DNA of 23,801 nucleotides, from the NCBI GenBank assembly GCA_946479905.1, contig CAMLIA010000046.1, forward strand, positions 1-23,801, written 5' to 3'. This document shows positions 1-7,827 of the stretch, one piece after another. A model generated the notes under the pieces. The model was not told the DNA's origin. It saw only the letters and a list, made by a program, of their open reading frames with translations, and ran no database searches. The position numbers were made by a program, and so were the translations under genes. This DNA comes from an uncultured Frankiales bacterium (GTDB taxonomy: Bacteria > Actinomycetota > Actinomycetes > Mycobacteriales > SCTD01). The first letter of the stretch is position 1. Each line of letters opens with the position of its first letter.

Positions 1-81
1 ATCCGCCTCCGCAACGGCCGCTACCTCAACGAACACGGCTACCTCGACCACCCCACCATCGAGGACCACCCACCGTTCTAG
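1..81 (+). CDS. C-terminal tail of an unidentified protein (partial)
   Basis: The first 26 codons form an open frame that enters from outside the window and ends at TAG (79-81). The tail is rich in His, Pro and Tyr and ends EDHPPF. Nearly every codon ends in C or G, as in the genes around it, which supports real coding sequence despite the short length. The stop lies three bases from the stop of the convergent acetyltransferase gene. I do not recognise the family from so short a piece. Confidence 0.5.
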   Translation: MRLRNGRYLNEHGYLDHPTIEDHPPF

Positions 82-84
82 AGA

Positions 85-519
85 TCAGCTCACGAGGATG
101 CGGTGGCCGGCGCGCTCGCCGATGTCCTCGAAGCCGAGTCGCGCCAGCAGCCGGAGGGAGGGCTCGTTCCCGGGCAGCACCTCGGCTCGTACCGATCTCG
201 CGCCCTGCTCGCGGACCCACTCGACGAGCAGCCGGACCGCTTCGGTGCCCAGCCCGCGGCCGCGCGCCGAGCGGGCGAGCCCGTAGCCGATCTCGACCTC
301 GCCGTCCTCGTCGGGCGGCCCGAACCAGCCGCAGTCGCCGACCACCACCCCGTCCTCCAGGACGAGGAAGGTGCCCGGCCCGCCGCCGTGCTCGGCGAAG
401 GGACGCAGGGCGTCGTAGGTGTCCTCGTGCGGCCAGTCACCCGCGTGCGGCACCTCGATGACGGAGTGGGCGAGCACGGCCTGCGCGAGCGGCAGCGTCA
501 CCGGCTCCAGCGTGATCAC
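85..519 (-). CDS. GNAT-family N-acetyltransferase
   Basis: The 144-residue protein has the size and layout of a single-domain GNAT acetyltransferase, which transfers an acetyl group from acetyl-CoA to an amine. The acetyl-CoA loop is visible as RSARGRGLGTEAVRLL in the middle. It is followed by a typical C-terminal end (LPGNEPSLRLLARLGFEDIGE) of the kind seen in RimJ/RimL-like members. The start is GTG at 519, which overlaps the TGA of the upstream RNase D gene in a GTGA arrangement, so the two are probably co-translated. The substrate cannot be told from sequence: protein N-termini, a small molecule or an antibiotic are all possible. The family call is firm; the function is open. Confidence 0.85.
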   Translation of the reverse strand: MITLEPVTLPLAQAVLAHSVIEVPHAGDWPHEDTYDALRPFAEHGGGPGTFLVLEDGVVVGDCGWFGPPDEDGEVEIGYGLARSARGRGLGTEAVRLLVEWVREQGARSVRAEVLPGNEPSLRLLARLGFEDIGERAGHRILVS

Positions 520-1739
520 TCGGCGGCAGGCTCGGGCAGTGCCTCGGCCAGGGCGGGTGCGACCAGCCCGACCTGCCAGGCACGGGCGCCCCAGCGGGTC
601 AGCACGGCGGAGACCGTCTCGACCGAGATCTGCTCAGGCGGTGTCCAGGCCAGCCGGCGCACGGCCTCGGGCTGGACGAGGTTCTCGGCGGGCATCGTGT
701 TCGCCTCGGCGAGGGCGGTCACGGCCGCGCGCACGCGGGCCAGCCGGCGGGCGGCCACGGGGTCGCGCTCCGCCCACCGGTTCGGCGGCGGGGGCCCGTC
801 ACCCGGCGGCCCGGGCTGCGGCAGCTGGTCCTCCGGCAGGCTTGCCGCCTTCTGCAGCGCACCCCACCAGGTGTCGACGTGCCGGCGGGTCGAGCGGCCA
901 CCGAACACCGGCAGCGCCATCAGCTCCGTCGGGGACTGGGGGGCTGCAGTGACCGCGCTGACGATCGCGGCGTCGGGCAGGATCCGGCCCGGTGCGGTGT
1001 CGCGCCGGCGGGCCATCGTGTCGCGCACCTCCCAGAGCTCGCGGACGGCGGCCAGCTGGCGGCGGGTGCGCAACCGGTGGATGCCGGACGTGCGACGCCA
1101 GGGGTCCGTCCGCGGGGCCGCCGCTGGGGCCAGCCGGACCGCCTCGAACTCCTCGTGCGCCCAGGCGAGCTTGCCCTGCGCACGCAGCTCCTCCTCGAGG
1201 GCGTCCCGGAGCTCGAGCAGCACCTCGACGTCGAGTGCGGCGTACACCAGCCACTCCTGCGGCAGCGGGCGCGTCGACCAGTCGGCGGCGCTGTGGCCCT
1301 TCTCCAGCCGGTAGCCGAGCACGTTCTCGACCATCGCGCCGAGGCCCACCCGCTCGAAGCCGGCGAGCCGCCCGGCGAGCTCGGTGTCGAAGACCTCCGG
1401 GGCCTCCATGCCGACCTCGGCGAGGCACGGGATGTCCTGCGAGGCCGCGTGCAGCACCCAGGGGGCGTCCTGCAGGACCTTGCCGAGCAGGGACAGGTCG
1501 GGGCAGGCGATCGGGTCGATGAGGGCGGTGCCGGCGCCCTTCCGGCGCAGCTGCACGAGGTACGCCCGCTGCGAGTAGCGGTAGCCGGACGCGCGCTCGG
1601 CGTCCACCGCGACCGGACCGGTGCCGCCGGCGAAGCGCGCGACCACCTCGGCGAGCGCGGCGGCGGTCTCGATGACCGCAGGAACGCCGTCGCGGGGCAG
1701 GAGCAGCGGGATGACCTCCGGCTGCGCCTCATCCGTCAC
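516..1739 (-). CDS. RNase D-like 3'-5' exonuclease with HRDC domain
   Basis: A 407-residue protein of the actinobacterial RNase D family, expected to trim structured RNA 3' ends using two metal ions. The DEDD exonuclease motifs are intact: VAVDAE (D46, E48), HAASQD (D102) and YAALDV (Y166, D170). An HRDC domain follows at roughly residues 215-290 (LRTRRQLAAVRELWEVRD onward), then a Pro-rich linker and a C-terminal helical region. I chose GTG at 1739 although the frame stays open far upstream, because the upstream part overlaps the GH5 gene, the family begins here, and a TANNNT hexamer lies 7 bases before this GTG. The neighbouring response regulator, DUF3000 and hemE genes are, from memory, its usual neighbours in actinobacteria. 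Confidence 0.9.
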   Translation of the reverse strand: MTDEAQPEVIPLLLPRDGVPAVIETAAALAEVVARFAGGTGPVAVDAERASGYRYSQRAYLVQLRRKGAGTALIDPIACPDLSLLGKVLQDAPWVLHAASQDIPCLAEVGMEAPEVFDTELAGRLAGFERVGLGAMVENVLGYRLEKGHSAADWSTRPLPQEWLVYAALDVEVLLELRDALEEELRAQGKLAWAHEEFEAVRLAPAAAPRTDPWRRTSGIHRLRTRRQLAAVRELWEVRDTMARRRDTAPGRILPDAAIVSAVTAAPQSPTELMALPVFGGRSTRRHVDTWWGALQKAASLPEDQLPQPGPPGDGPPPPNRWAERDPVAARRLARVRAAVTALAEANTMPAENLVQPEAVRRLAWTPPEQISVETVSAVLTRWGARAWQVGLVAPALAEALPEPAAE

Positions 1740-1746
1740 GCGGGCC

Positions 1747-1752
1747 AGACTA
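1747..1752 (-). promoter_or_regulatory. Candidate -10 box (TAGTCT) of a leaderless RNase D transcript
   Basis: On the minus strand TAGTCT fits the actinobacterial TANNNT -10 consensus and stands 7 bases before the RNase D GTG. Transcription would then start at or next to the start codon. It lies in the 23-base gap after the GH5 stop. No clear -35 is visible. Confidence 0.5.
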
Positions 1753-1762
1753 CGTGCGCGGC

Positions 1763-2893
1763 TCAAGCGTGCTGGCGCAACACCCTGAACACGGGCAGGC
1801 CGGTGGAGTTCGGGGCATAGCTGGTGGTGTCGCCCGTCAGCGTGAAGGCCCCGCTGTCGGAGCCGTCGAAGGCGAACGCGAGCCACCCCCACGCCGGTCG
1901 CTGGGCCTCCAGGAAGCGGATGGTCTCGCGGTAGTACCCGGAGCCGTCCACGTCGCCGAAGGCGGTCCGGGTGGGCCAGCCGAACTCGGTGACGAGGACC
2001 GGTGCCCGCTTCGCCAGCGGCAGCCAGCGGCGCAGCACCTGGGTGTTGGCGTGCGCGTACGCCGCGGACTGGCACGCGCCCGGACCCGGGCAGGTGTAGG
2101 GGTGCAGGGCGTACACCGGCCGGCCGGCCAGCGGGGTGGCCGGTGGCACGGTCGCCCAGTCCCGCCCGTCGACGACGATCAGGTGGCCCGGAGCGGTGCG
2201 CGCGACGAGGTCGTGGAGCTCCTGCATCCCGACCGCCTGGTAGCGCGGGGAGGAGGCCTCGCAGGCGAGCCGGGCGGTGAGCAGCTGCTGCGGGTCGCAG
2301 TCCTGGAAGGTCGCCCGCGGCGTACCGCTCCGCCAGACGGCCTCCGTCACCCAGTGCGGCTCGTTGTAGAGCTCGAAGGCCACCAGCGGGTTCGCGGCGA
2401 AGTGCCGGGCGACGCTCGACCAGAGCTGCTGGGCGAGGGGCGCGTCGGGCATGGCGTGCCGCCCGACGGTGGTGCACCCGGCGGTGCTGGTGTGCAGGTC
2501 GAGCAGGGCGACCATCTTGCGTGCGGTGATCCACCGCACCTCCGCGTCGATCGCCCGGCGGTACGACGTGGGCGGGCCGGTGAGGTCGCCGCAGGCGCCG
2601 GTCCACTGCGCCTCGCCGAGGAGCACCCGGACCGCGCCGGCGTGCCAGGACGTGGCGTGGTCGGCGCCCATCCAGCCGACCTCGGCGGCGGTGACGGGGA
2701 CGCCGCTGGTGCCCGGCCCGCCCTCGGTGCCCGCGCGGTTGAGGCCGCGCAGCACGACGGTGTGCCCGGCGCTGTCGACGATGCGGTTCCCGGACACGTG
2801 CAGGCCCGGCGCCGACGCAGCCGGGGACGGCTGGGCGAGGCAGGCGGCGGTCGCCGCGACGGCGGCGAGCAGCGCACGTCGGGGCAGGCGCAC
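1763..2893 (-). CDS. Secreted GH5-like glycoside hydrolase (cellulase superfamily)
   Basis: A 376-residue exported enzyme. The N-terminus (MRLPRR followed by a hydrophobic Ala-rich stretch and PSPAASA) is a signal peptide, with Arg-Arg that could also suit Tat export. The mature part is a TIM-barrel of the GH5/clan GH-A type. The family lead-in is NRIVDSAGHTVVLRGLNRAG, the acid/base glutamate is E178 in ELYNEP, a substrate-binding HPY is at 264-266, and the nucleophile is E303 in VLVTEFGWP. Such enzymes hydrolyse beta-glucans or beta-mannans; the substrate is not readable here. There is no carbohydrate-binding module and no anchor, so it is probably released. GTG at 2893 is preceded by GGAG. 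It lies 69 bases downstream of the response regulator and may be cotranscribed with it. Confidence 0.87.
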   Translation of the reverse strand: MRLPRRALLAAVAATAACLAQPSPAASAPGLHVSGNRIVDSAGHTVVLRGLNRAGTEGGPGTSGVPVTAAEVGWMGADHATSWHAGAVRVLLGEAQWTGACGDLTGPPTSYRRAIDAEVRWITARKMVALLDLHTSTAGCTTVGRHAMPDAPLAQQLWSSVARHFAANPLVAFELYNEPHWVTEAVWRSGTPRATFQDCDPQQLLTARLACEASSPRYQAVGMQELHDLVARTAPGHLIVVDGRDWATVPPATPLAGRPVYALHPYTCPGPGACQSAAYAHANTQVLRRWLPLAKRAPVLVTEFGWPTRTAFGDVDGSGYYRETIRFLEAQRPAWGWLAFAFDGSDSGAFTLTGDTTSYAPNSTGLPVFRVLRQHA

Positions 2894-2936
2894 GAGGACT
2901 CCGGGTCGGAGGTGGAGCAGCTGGGAGTGGTGCGAA

Positions 2937-2942
2937 AGCCTA
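2937..2942 (-). promoter_or_regulatory. Candidate -10 box (TAGGCT) upstream of the GH5 gene
   Basis: In the 69-base gap after the response regulator, the minus strand carries TAGGCT, a fit to TANNNT. It would give a leader of about 40 bases before the GTG at 2893, whose ribosome-binding site is GGAG. This would let the glycoside hydrolase be expressed separately from the regulator gene. Confidence 0.3.
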
Positions 2943-2962
2943 CCGATCAGGGCGTTCCAGGC

Positions 2963-3664
2963 CTAGCGGATGACACCCGCCCGCATCGCCAGCGCAACCA
3001 TCTCCGCGCGGTCCCCGGTGCCGAGCTTGCGGGCGATCCGGGCGAGGTGGCTCTTGACCGTCAGCGCGGACAGCCCGAGCTCGTCACCGATCTGCTTGTT
3101 GGACTGGCCGTCGGCGACCAGGCGGAGCACCTCGACCTCGCGGCCGGAGAGCTCGGAGACGCCGGTGTCGACCGGACCGCCGCGCAGACCGGCAGCGAGC
3201 AGGGACGCGACCGACGGGTCGGCGTAGACGCCGCCGTCGAGCACCCGGCGCACGCCGTCGGCGACGACGACGGGGGAGGCGGACTTCAGCAGGTAGCCCT
3301 GCGCGCCGGCCACGAAGGCGGCGCGCACGCTGTAGGGGTCGTCGGCAGCGGAGAGCACGACGAGGCGCTGCCAGCCGGCGGAGCGCAGGTCGGCGAGCAG
3401 GTCGAGGCCGGAGCCGTCGGGCAGCCCGAGGTCGAGCACGCACAGCTCGCGCGGGCCGGACAGGTTGGCGCGGGCACGGGCCTCACCGATGGTGGCGGCC
3501 TCGACGACCTCGCGGGCGCCCATCATCTTGAGTCGGTTGACCATGGACTCGCGCACGAGTGGGTGGTCGTCCACGACCATGGCCGAGAAGCCTGGGTTCT
3601 CCCCAGCCTGCGCAGGGATGTCCAGCGCGCTATCGAGACCGGCGGCCACCGCGTCCTCCACCAC
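2963..3664 (-). CDS. LuxR/NarL-family response regulator
   Basis: A 233-residue DNA-binding response regulator. The receiver domain (about 27-145) has the acidic pair in MVVDDHP, the phospho-acceptor D78 in CVLDLGLPDG and the conserved lysine K127 in GYLLKSAS. The LuxR-type helix-turn-helix is at about 172-226 (SGREVEVLRLVADGQSNKQI, then TVKSHLARIARKLG). GTG at 3664 gives a 28-residue lead-in and has no obvious ribosome-binding site, so a start nearer MVVDDHP is possible. It is transcribed away from an operon ending in a NarL-type histidine kinase, its likely partner. From memory, related regulators sit between RNase D and DUF3000 in many actinobacteria without a kinase, so partnership is inference. 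Confidence 0.93.
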   Translation of the reverse strand: MVEDAVAAGLDSALDIPAQAGENPGFSAMVVDDHPLVRESMVNRLKMMGAREVVEAATIGEARARANLSGPRELCVLDLGLPDGSGLDLLADLRSAGWQRLVVLSAADDPYSVRAAFVAGAQGYLLKSASPVVVADGVRRVLDGGVYADPSVASLLAAGLRGGPVDTGVSELSGREVEVLRLVADGQSNKQIGDELGLSALTVKSHLARIARKLGTGDRAEMVALAMRAGVIR

Positions 3665-3855
3665 TTCGTTGCACGGGGTCGATCCCCGCGTCCTACACGG
3701 TCTTTCGGCTGACCAGGTGGCCGGCTGTAGCGAAAGTTGCTCCGAGTGGCCCAGAGCGCACGGTTACGCCGTTCGGCTGACAAGACGCGCAAGGACTGCA
3801 GTTCACCCCTCCGGCTGCCGATGGGGGGACGAACACCGCTGTCAGGAGGACACCT
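3665..3855. promoter_or_regulatory. Divergent control region with TTCGGCTGAC direct repeats
   Basis: These 191 bases separate the divergent response-regulator gene and the protease-sensor-kinase operon and must hold both promoters. I see two exact copies of TTCGGCTGAC in direct orientation at 3704-3713 and 3772-3781. An inverted repeat CGGGG-TCGAT-CCCCG (3674-3688) lies close to the regulator start. AGGAGGA at 3844-3850 is the ribosome-binding site of the protease gene. The repeats are candidate binding sites for the adjacent regulator, which is inference. I found no confident -10/-35 pair and no recognisable riboswitch. Confidence 0.55.
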
Positions 3856-5301
3856 GTGACCCGAACCGCCACCGCACGCCGCGCCTCGGCAGGCGCGCTG
3901 GTCGGCGCGGTGCTGGGCGCAGCGGGGCTCCTCGCGCTCCCCGGCGGCCCGACGCTGCAGGCAGTGGTCTCCTTCGACGGCGCGCCCCCGCACGTGGCGG
4001 GCGTCAGCTACCTGGGCACGCTCCGCAACCTCGACATGGCAGTGGTACGAGGCAAGGCGGGCGCGCTGGCCCGGCTGGCCCAGACCGCAGGGGTCCGCGG
4101 ACTCGACCTCGACAACCGCGTGCGGCTCGACAGCCGCGACTCCGACGGCGTGGGCGGGCGGCTGGCCTCCGACGGGCTCGACGGCTCCGCCGGCCGGCCC
4201 GGCGCCGGCGCCGGCGTGCGGGTCGCCCTCATCGACACCGGCGTGACCGACACCGCCGCCCTCAGCCGGGCCTCCGGCCGCCTCGTGGACGCGGTGGACG
4301 CCTCCCACCCCGGCGAGCTGCGCACCGGCGGCAGCTACACCGACGGGTACGGCCACGGGACGTTCATGGCGAGCGTCCTCGCGGGCGGCGTCGTGCCCGG
4401 CACCGACGGCAAGCCGCTCGGCGTCGCCCCCGGCGCCACCGTCCTCAACGTGCGCGTGGCGCAGCCCGACGGCACCACCTCCCTGTCGCGGGTGCTCGGC
4501 GGCCTGGAGTGGGTCAGCGAGCACGCCTCGGACGTCGACGTGGCGAACCTCGCGCTGTCCCACGACCGGCCGCAGCAGGCCTACGGCGCCGACCCCCTCA
4601 CGGACGCCGTCGAGTACGTGCGGAACCAGGGCGTGACCGTCGTGGTCGCGGCCGGCAACGAGCGCGGCGGCCTCGGCGACCCCGGCTTCGACCCGCGGGT
4701 GCTCACGGTCGGCGCGGCTGACCTGGGCACCGGACGGGTCGCCCCGTTCAGCGCCTCCGGCACCGTCGACGGCGTCGCGAAGCCGGACGTGGTCGCGAGC
4801 GGCGTCGACGTGCTCGGCCTGCTGCCGCAGGGCTCCGTCATCGAGCAGGCGCCCGGCACCCGGCACCTCGCCAACGGGCTGTTCCGCGGGTCGGGGACGA
4901 GCCAGTCGACCGCGATCACCTCCGGCCTCGCCGCTGTCCTGCTGGCCGCCCACCCCGAGGCGACACCGCTGCAGGTCAAGGCCTCGCTGCGCTGCGCGGC
5001 CCGCGACCTGAACGGCAAGCGGGACGGCGCCGGTCTCGTCCGCACCACCACCACGCTCTGCGCCGGCACCGACGGCCAGGCGCTCGACGGCAGCGGTGAC
5101 GCCTCCGGGGAGGCCGGCTTCGACGCGTCCTCGTGGTCGGCGTCGTCGTGGTCGGCCAGCTCGTGGTCCGCCAGCTCCTGGTCGGCGTCGTCGTGGTCCG
5201 CCAGCTCGTGGTCGGCCTCGTCGTGGTCGGCGTCGTCCTGGTCGGCCAGCTCGTGGTCCGCGTCCTCGTGGTCCTCCGACGACTGGGGCTCGGCACCGTG
5301 A
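3856..5301 (+). CDS. Secreted S8 (subtilisin-like) serine protease with C-terminal ASSWS repeats
   Basis: The 481-residue exported protease begins with a signal peptide (MTRTATARRASAGALVGAVL and a hydrophobic run to about residue 30). A propeptide-like segment follows, then the S8 catalytic domain. The catalytic triad is complete: D127 in ALIDTG, H167 in GYGHGT and S349 in GSGTSQST; N268 in AAGN forms the oxyanion hole. After the domain and a Gly-rich linker come ten tandem ASSWS pentapeptides (424-473) and a short SDDWGSAP end. There is no LPXTG motif or terminal membrane helix, so the repeats may hold the enzyme on the cell surface or in a matrix (inference). GTG at 3856 has a strong AGGAGGA site 5 bases upstream. 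Its TGA overlaps the next gene's GTG. Substrate unknown. Confidence 0.93.
   Translation: MTRTATARRASAGALVGAVLGAAGLLALPGGPTLQAVVSFDGAPPHVAGVSYLGTLRNLDMAVVRGKAGALARLAQTAGVRGLDLDNRVRLDSRDSDGVGGRLASDGLDGSAGRPGAGAGVRVALIDTGVTDTAALSRASGRLVDAVDASHPGELRTGGSYTDGYGHGTFMASVLAGGVVPGTDGKPLGVAPGATVLNVRVAQPDGTTSLSRVLGGLEWVSEHASDVDVANLALSHDRPQQAYGADPLTDAVEYVRNQGVTVVVAAGNERGGLGDPGFDPRVLTVGAADLGTGRVAPFSASGTVDGVAKPDVVASGVDVLGLLPQGSVIEQAPGTRHLANGLFRGSGTSQSTAITSGLAAVLLAAHPEATPLQVKASLRCAARDLNGKRDGAGLVRTTTTLCAGTDGQALDGSGDASGEAGFDASSWSASSWSASSWSASSWSASSWSASSWSASSWSASSWSASSWSASSWSSDDWGSAP
5125..5274 (+). repeat. Ten 15-bp units encoding ASSWS
   Basis: Exactly ten consecutive 15-base units encode Ala-Ser-Ser-Trp-Ser with no amino-acid change. 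Synonymous codons vary: alanine is GCG or GCC, and the first serine alternates among TCC, TCG and AGC. Passing from AGC to a TCN codon needs two base changes, so the identical peptides are better explained by selection on the protein than by very recent copying of DNA. Confidence 0.97.
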
Positions 5302-6713
5302 ACCCCACGCGCGTCGTCCGCACGGTGGCTGCTGTCACCGCGGTCATCGGTGCGCTCGCGACCGCCTTCGACCACTTCGCGAGCCCCGCCTGGTGGGCCG
5401 TGCCGGTCCTGGCGCTGGCCGTGGCCGGCTCCGAGATGGCCGTCGTCAACCTGCAGTTCGGCAAGCAGTCGTGGAGCTTCTCGCTCACCGAGAGCGCGCT
5501 CGGTGCGGCCCTGGTCGCCGGCACCGGGAGCTGGACGACGGCCGGCGTGCTGCTCGGCGTGCTGCTCGCCCAGACGCTGCTGCAGCGCCCCACGCTGAAG
5601 AAGCTGTTCAACCTGTCCGTCTTCGGGACGGGTGCCGCGTTCGGGTCGCTCGTCGCGGGGGCCTGCGGCGGCGGCATCCTCGGCGCCATCGCCGGTCTCG
5701 GCGCGTTCTTCCTCGTCAACAACACGCTGGTCGGGTTCGCGATCTCCGTGACCAGCGAGCGGCCGTTCCTGCCGATGCTGCTCACCTCGGCGCCGCTGTC
5801 CCTGGTCCACACCGCCGGGAACAGCTCGATCGGCCTGCTGGCGGCGTACCTCGCGATGACGGCGCCGCTCGGGCTGTTCGGCCTCGTCGTACCCCTCGCC
5901 CTGCTCTGGACCTCCTACGACCAGCAGACCCGGCGCTCGCAGGAGGCCCGGCTGTTCGCCGAGCTCGCCGCCGGTCAGGAGCGCGCGACCGGCCGCAGCC
6001 CCGACTCCTCGGCACGGGTCGTGGTCACCGCCGCCGCCCGGCTCTTCGGCGACGCCGACGTCGAGATGGTGCTGCTCGCGGCGGACGGCCCCGTCCGCTA
6101 CGCGGGTGACGAGACCGGCAACTCGCAGCGGCTGCGGGTCGACTCCGACGTCTTCGACGAGCCGTGGGTCATGCGCGCGCTCGGCTCGAAGGGCGTGAGC
6201 GTCGGCGTCGAGAACGGCCGGCCCTGGTGCTCGGCCGTCCTGGCGGGGCCCGAGGGCCCGATGGCGGTGCTGCTGATCCGCCGCGCCGTCGGCAAGCCGG
6301 CCTTCGTGCGCGCCGACGTCCGCCTGGCGCAGGTCCTCGTCGGGCAGGCGCAGGGCTGGTTGTGCGTCGCCGACCTGACCGAGCAGGCCCGGACCGCGAG
6401 CGAGCAGGTCGAGATGGCCGGCAGCGCCGCCCGCGGCATCGCCGACCTCGGAGCCGCGACCGCACCGGCGCTCATGGTGCTGCGCGAGTCCGCCGACCGG
6501 CTCGGCCGGCTGGCCATGCCGTCGCGGCTCGCGGACGGGTCCGTCGACGACATCGTCGAGGAGCTGCACCTGGTCGAGCGCGCCGTGGCCTCCCTGCTCG
6601 GCGCGATCGCGCTCGCCGCCGACCCCGACCTCATCGGCGTGGGCGACCTGGACGCGCCGGCCGCCCCCAGCCGACCCGCCACGGACTGGACCACGACAGG
6701 CATCCTGCGGTGA
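5298..6713 (+). CDS. Multi-pass membrane protein with GAF-like domain (putative sensor)
   Basis: A 471-residue protein. Residues 1 to about 205 are very hydrophobic, with about five or six membrane segments, including the block FFLVNNTLVGFAISV that resembles the membrane sensory regions of actinobacterial signalling proteins. A soluble part from about 225 to 355 (ARVVVTAAARLFGDADVEMV, later GPMAVLLIRRAV) resembles a GAF domain. The last 100 residues are helical without any kinase, GGDEF or HD-GYP motif I can see. It therefore looks like a sensor without its own catalytic output. GTG at 5298 overlaps the protease TGA (GTGA), and its TGA overlaps the kinase GTG in the same way, so all three proteins are probably made together. 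A role in passing a cell-envelope signal to the kinase is inference. Confidence 0.75.
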   Translation: MNPTRVVRTVAAVTAVIGALATAFDHFASPAWWAVPVLALAVAGSEMAVVNLQFGKQSWSFSLTESALGAALVAGTGSWTTAGVLLGVLLAQTLLQRPTLKKLFNLSVFGTGAAFGSLVAGACGGGILGAIAGLGAFFLVNNTLVGFAISVTSERPFLPMLLTSAPLSLVHTAGNSSIGLLAAYLAMTAPLGLFGLVVPLALLWTSYDQQTRRSQEARLFAELAAGQERATGRSPDSSARVVVTAAARLFGDADVEMVLLAADGPVRYAGDETGNSQRLRVDSDVFDEPWVMRALGSKGVSVGVENGRPWCSAVLAGPEGPMAVLLIRRAVGKPAFVRADVRLAQVLVGQAQGWLCVADLTEQARTASEQVEMAGSAARGIADLGAATAPALMVLRESADRLGRLAMPSRLADGSVDDIVEELHLVERAVASLLGAIALAADPDLIGVGDLDAPAAPSRPATDWTTTGILR

Positions 6714-7825
6714 ACCGTCGGCGTGGGCTGCCGCTGGCCGTCTGGGCGGCGCTGCTCGGTGCGGGTGCCGTGCTCACCGTCTGCGGTGTGGCGGCAGCCG
6801 TGCTGCGCACCTCGGGCGCCCTGTCCTCGGTCGCGCTCGAGGCGCTGGCCGCGGGAGCCTGCGCCGGCCTGGTCGTCGTGCTCTGCTCGACCATCGCCGC
6901 CATCCAGCTCGCCGGCGCGCTCCGCTCGCTGCACGTCGACGCCGCCCGCCGGCTGGCCCAGCCGGGCCTGCCGGTCGCGAGCACCCGGATGGTCGCCCGC
7001 TCCTCCCTCGAGGTCGGCGAGCTCGCCCGCACCCTCGACGCCCTGCACCTGCGGGTGCGGGTCGCCGACGAGCTCGGGGAGCGGCACCGCCGTGAGGCCG
7101 AGACCGCCGGCGCCGGCGTCTTCGAGCTGCTGTCGGGCCTGGTCGCTGCCGAGGAGGGCGCCCGCGGGCAGCTCGCCGCCGAGCTGCACGACACCGTGGC
7201 CCAGTCGCTCATGATCGCCCGCTCCATGCTGGCGGGCGACGCCGACATCGCCAAGGTCGCCGACTACGTCGAGGACGCCGAGGAGCAGGTGCGCGCCGTG
7301 ATGGCCCGCACCCGGCCGCCGGCACTGCGCGACGGCGACCTGGCCTCCGCCGTCGGCGGCCTGCGGCTGGACATGAACTCCCGCTACGGCCTGAACGTGC
7401 GCGTCGAGTGGCCGGAGTCGCCGTACCCGCTGCCGCTCGCCTCCGCCGTGACCGTCTACCGGTTCTTCCAGGAGGCGCTGCTCAACGTCGTCAAGCACGC
7501 CGACGTCGACGACGCCATCGTGTCGCTGCAGGTGCTCGAGGACGCCGTCATCGCGCAGGTGCGCGACAAGGGCCCCGGCTTCGACCCCGCGGCGGTGCGC
7601 CCCGACCGCGGCCGGCACGTCGGCCTCGGCCTGCTCCGCGAGCGGGCCCGGCTGTCCGGCGGGTCGCTCGACGTCGACTCCCAGCGCGGGAAGGGCACCA
7701 CCCTCACGCTGCGGCTGCCGCGACCGTCCGCCGGCGTCGTACCCCCTGCCGAGGTGCTGCAGGCGCTGCCGCAGCAGGCCGAGGCACCGCCGCTGCGCCG
7801 GATGAGCGACCGCGCCGCCCACTGA
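6710..7825 (+). CDS. NarL-type (HisKA_3) sensor histidine kinase
   Basis: A 371-residue membrane kinase. Two hydrophobic segments (about 8-32 and 44-68) are separated by only a short loop, so it has almost no external sensor. A HAMP-like or coiled-coil linker follows (about 70-135), then the HisKA_3 dimerisation region with phospho-acceptor H160 in AAELHDTVAQSLM. The ATPase domain shows the N box FFQEALLNVVKHA, G1 DKGPGFDP and G2 GLGLLRERARLSGG. The frame is open far upstream, but GTG at 6710 overlaps the previous stop (GTGA) and starts just before the first membrane helix. The lack of a large extracellular domain fits a kinase that receives its signal from the membrane GAF-like partner. The LuxR-type regulator at 2963-3664 is the natural target. 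Confidence 0.92.
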   Translation: MNRRRGLPLAVWAALLGAGAVLTVCGVAAAVLRTSGALSSVALEALAAGACAGLVVVLCSTIAAIQLAGALRSLHVDAARRLAQPGLPVASTRMVARSSLEVGELARTLDALHLRVRVADELGERHRREAETAGAGVFELLSGLVAAEEGARGQLAAELHDTVAQSLMIARSMLAGDADIAKVADYVEDAEEQVRAVMARTRPPALRDGDLASAVGGLRLDMNSRYGLNVRVEWPESPYPLPLASAVTVYRFFQEALLNVVKHADVDDAIVSLQVLEDAVIAQVRDKGPGFDPAAVRPDRGRHVGLGLLRERARLSGGSLDVDSQRGKGTTLTLRLPRPSAGVVPPAEVLQALPQQAEAPPLRRMSDRAAH

Positions 7826-7827
7826 CC

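Noticed and set aside
516..2606. A 696-residue protein including the RNase D part
   Set aside because: The first 289 codons are an out-of-frame reading of the GH5 gene; the RNase D family start and a -10 box are at 1739.
3817..3822. GCCGAT upstream of the protease gene as a flagellar-type sigma factor -10
   Set aside because: The matching -35 (CTCA at 15-17 bases) is absent and no motility genes are present.
4581..6569. A 662-codon minus-strand frame with Asp/His repeats (ADHDDADHEL)
   Set aside because: The repeats are the reverse reading of the ASSWS tract of the protease, and the frame runs across two genuine genes.
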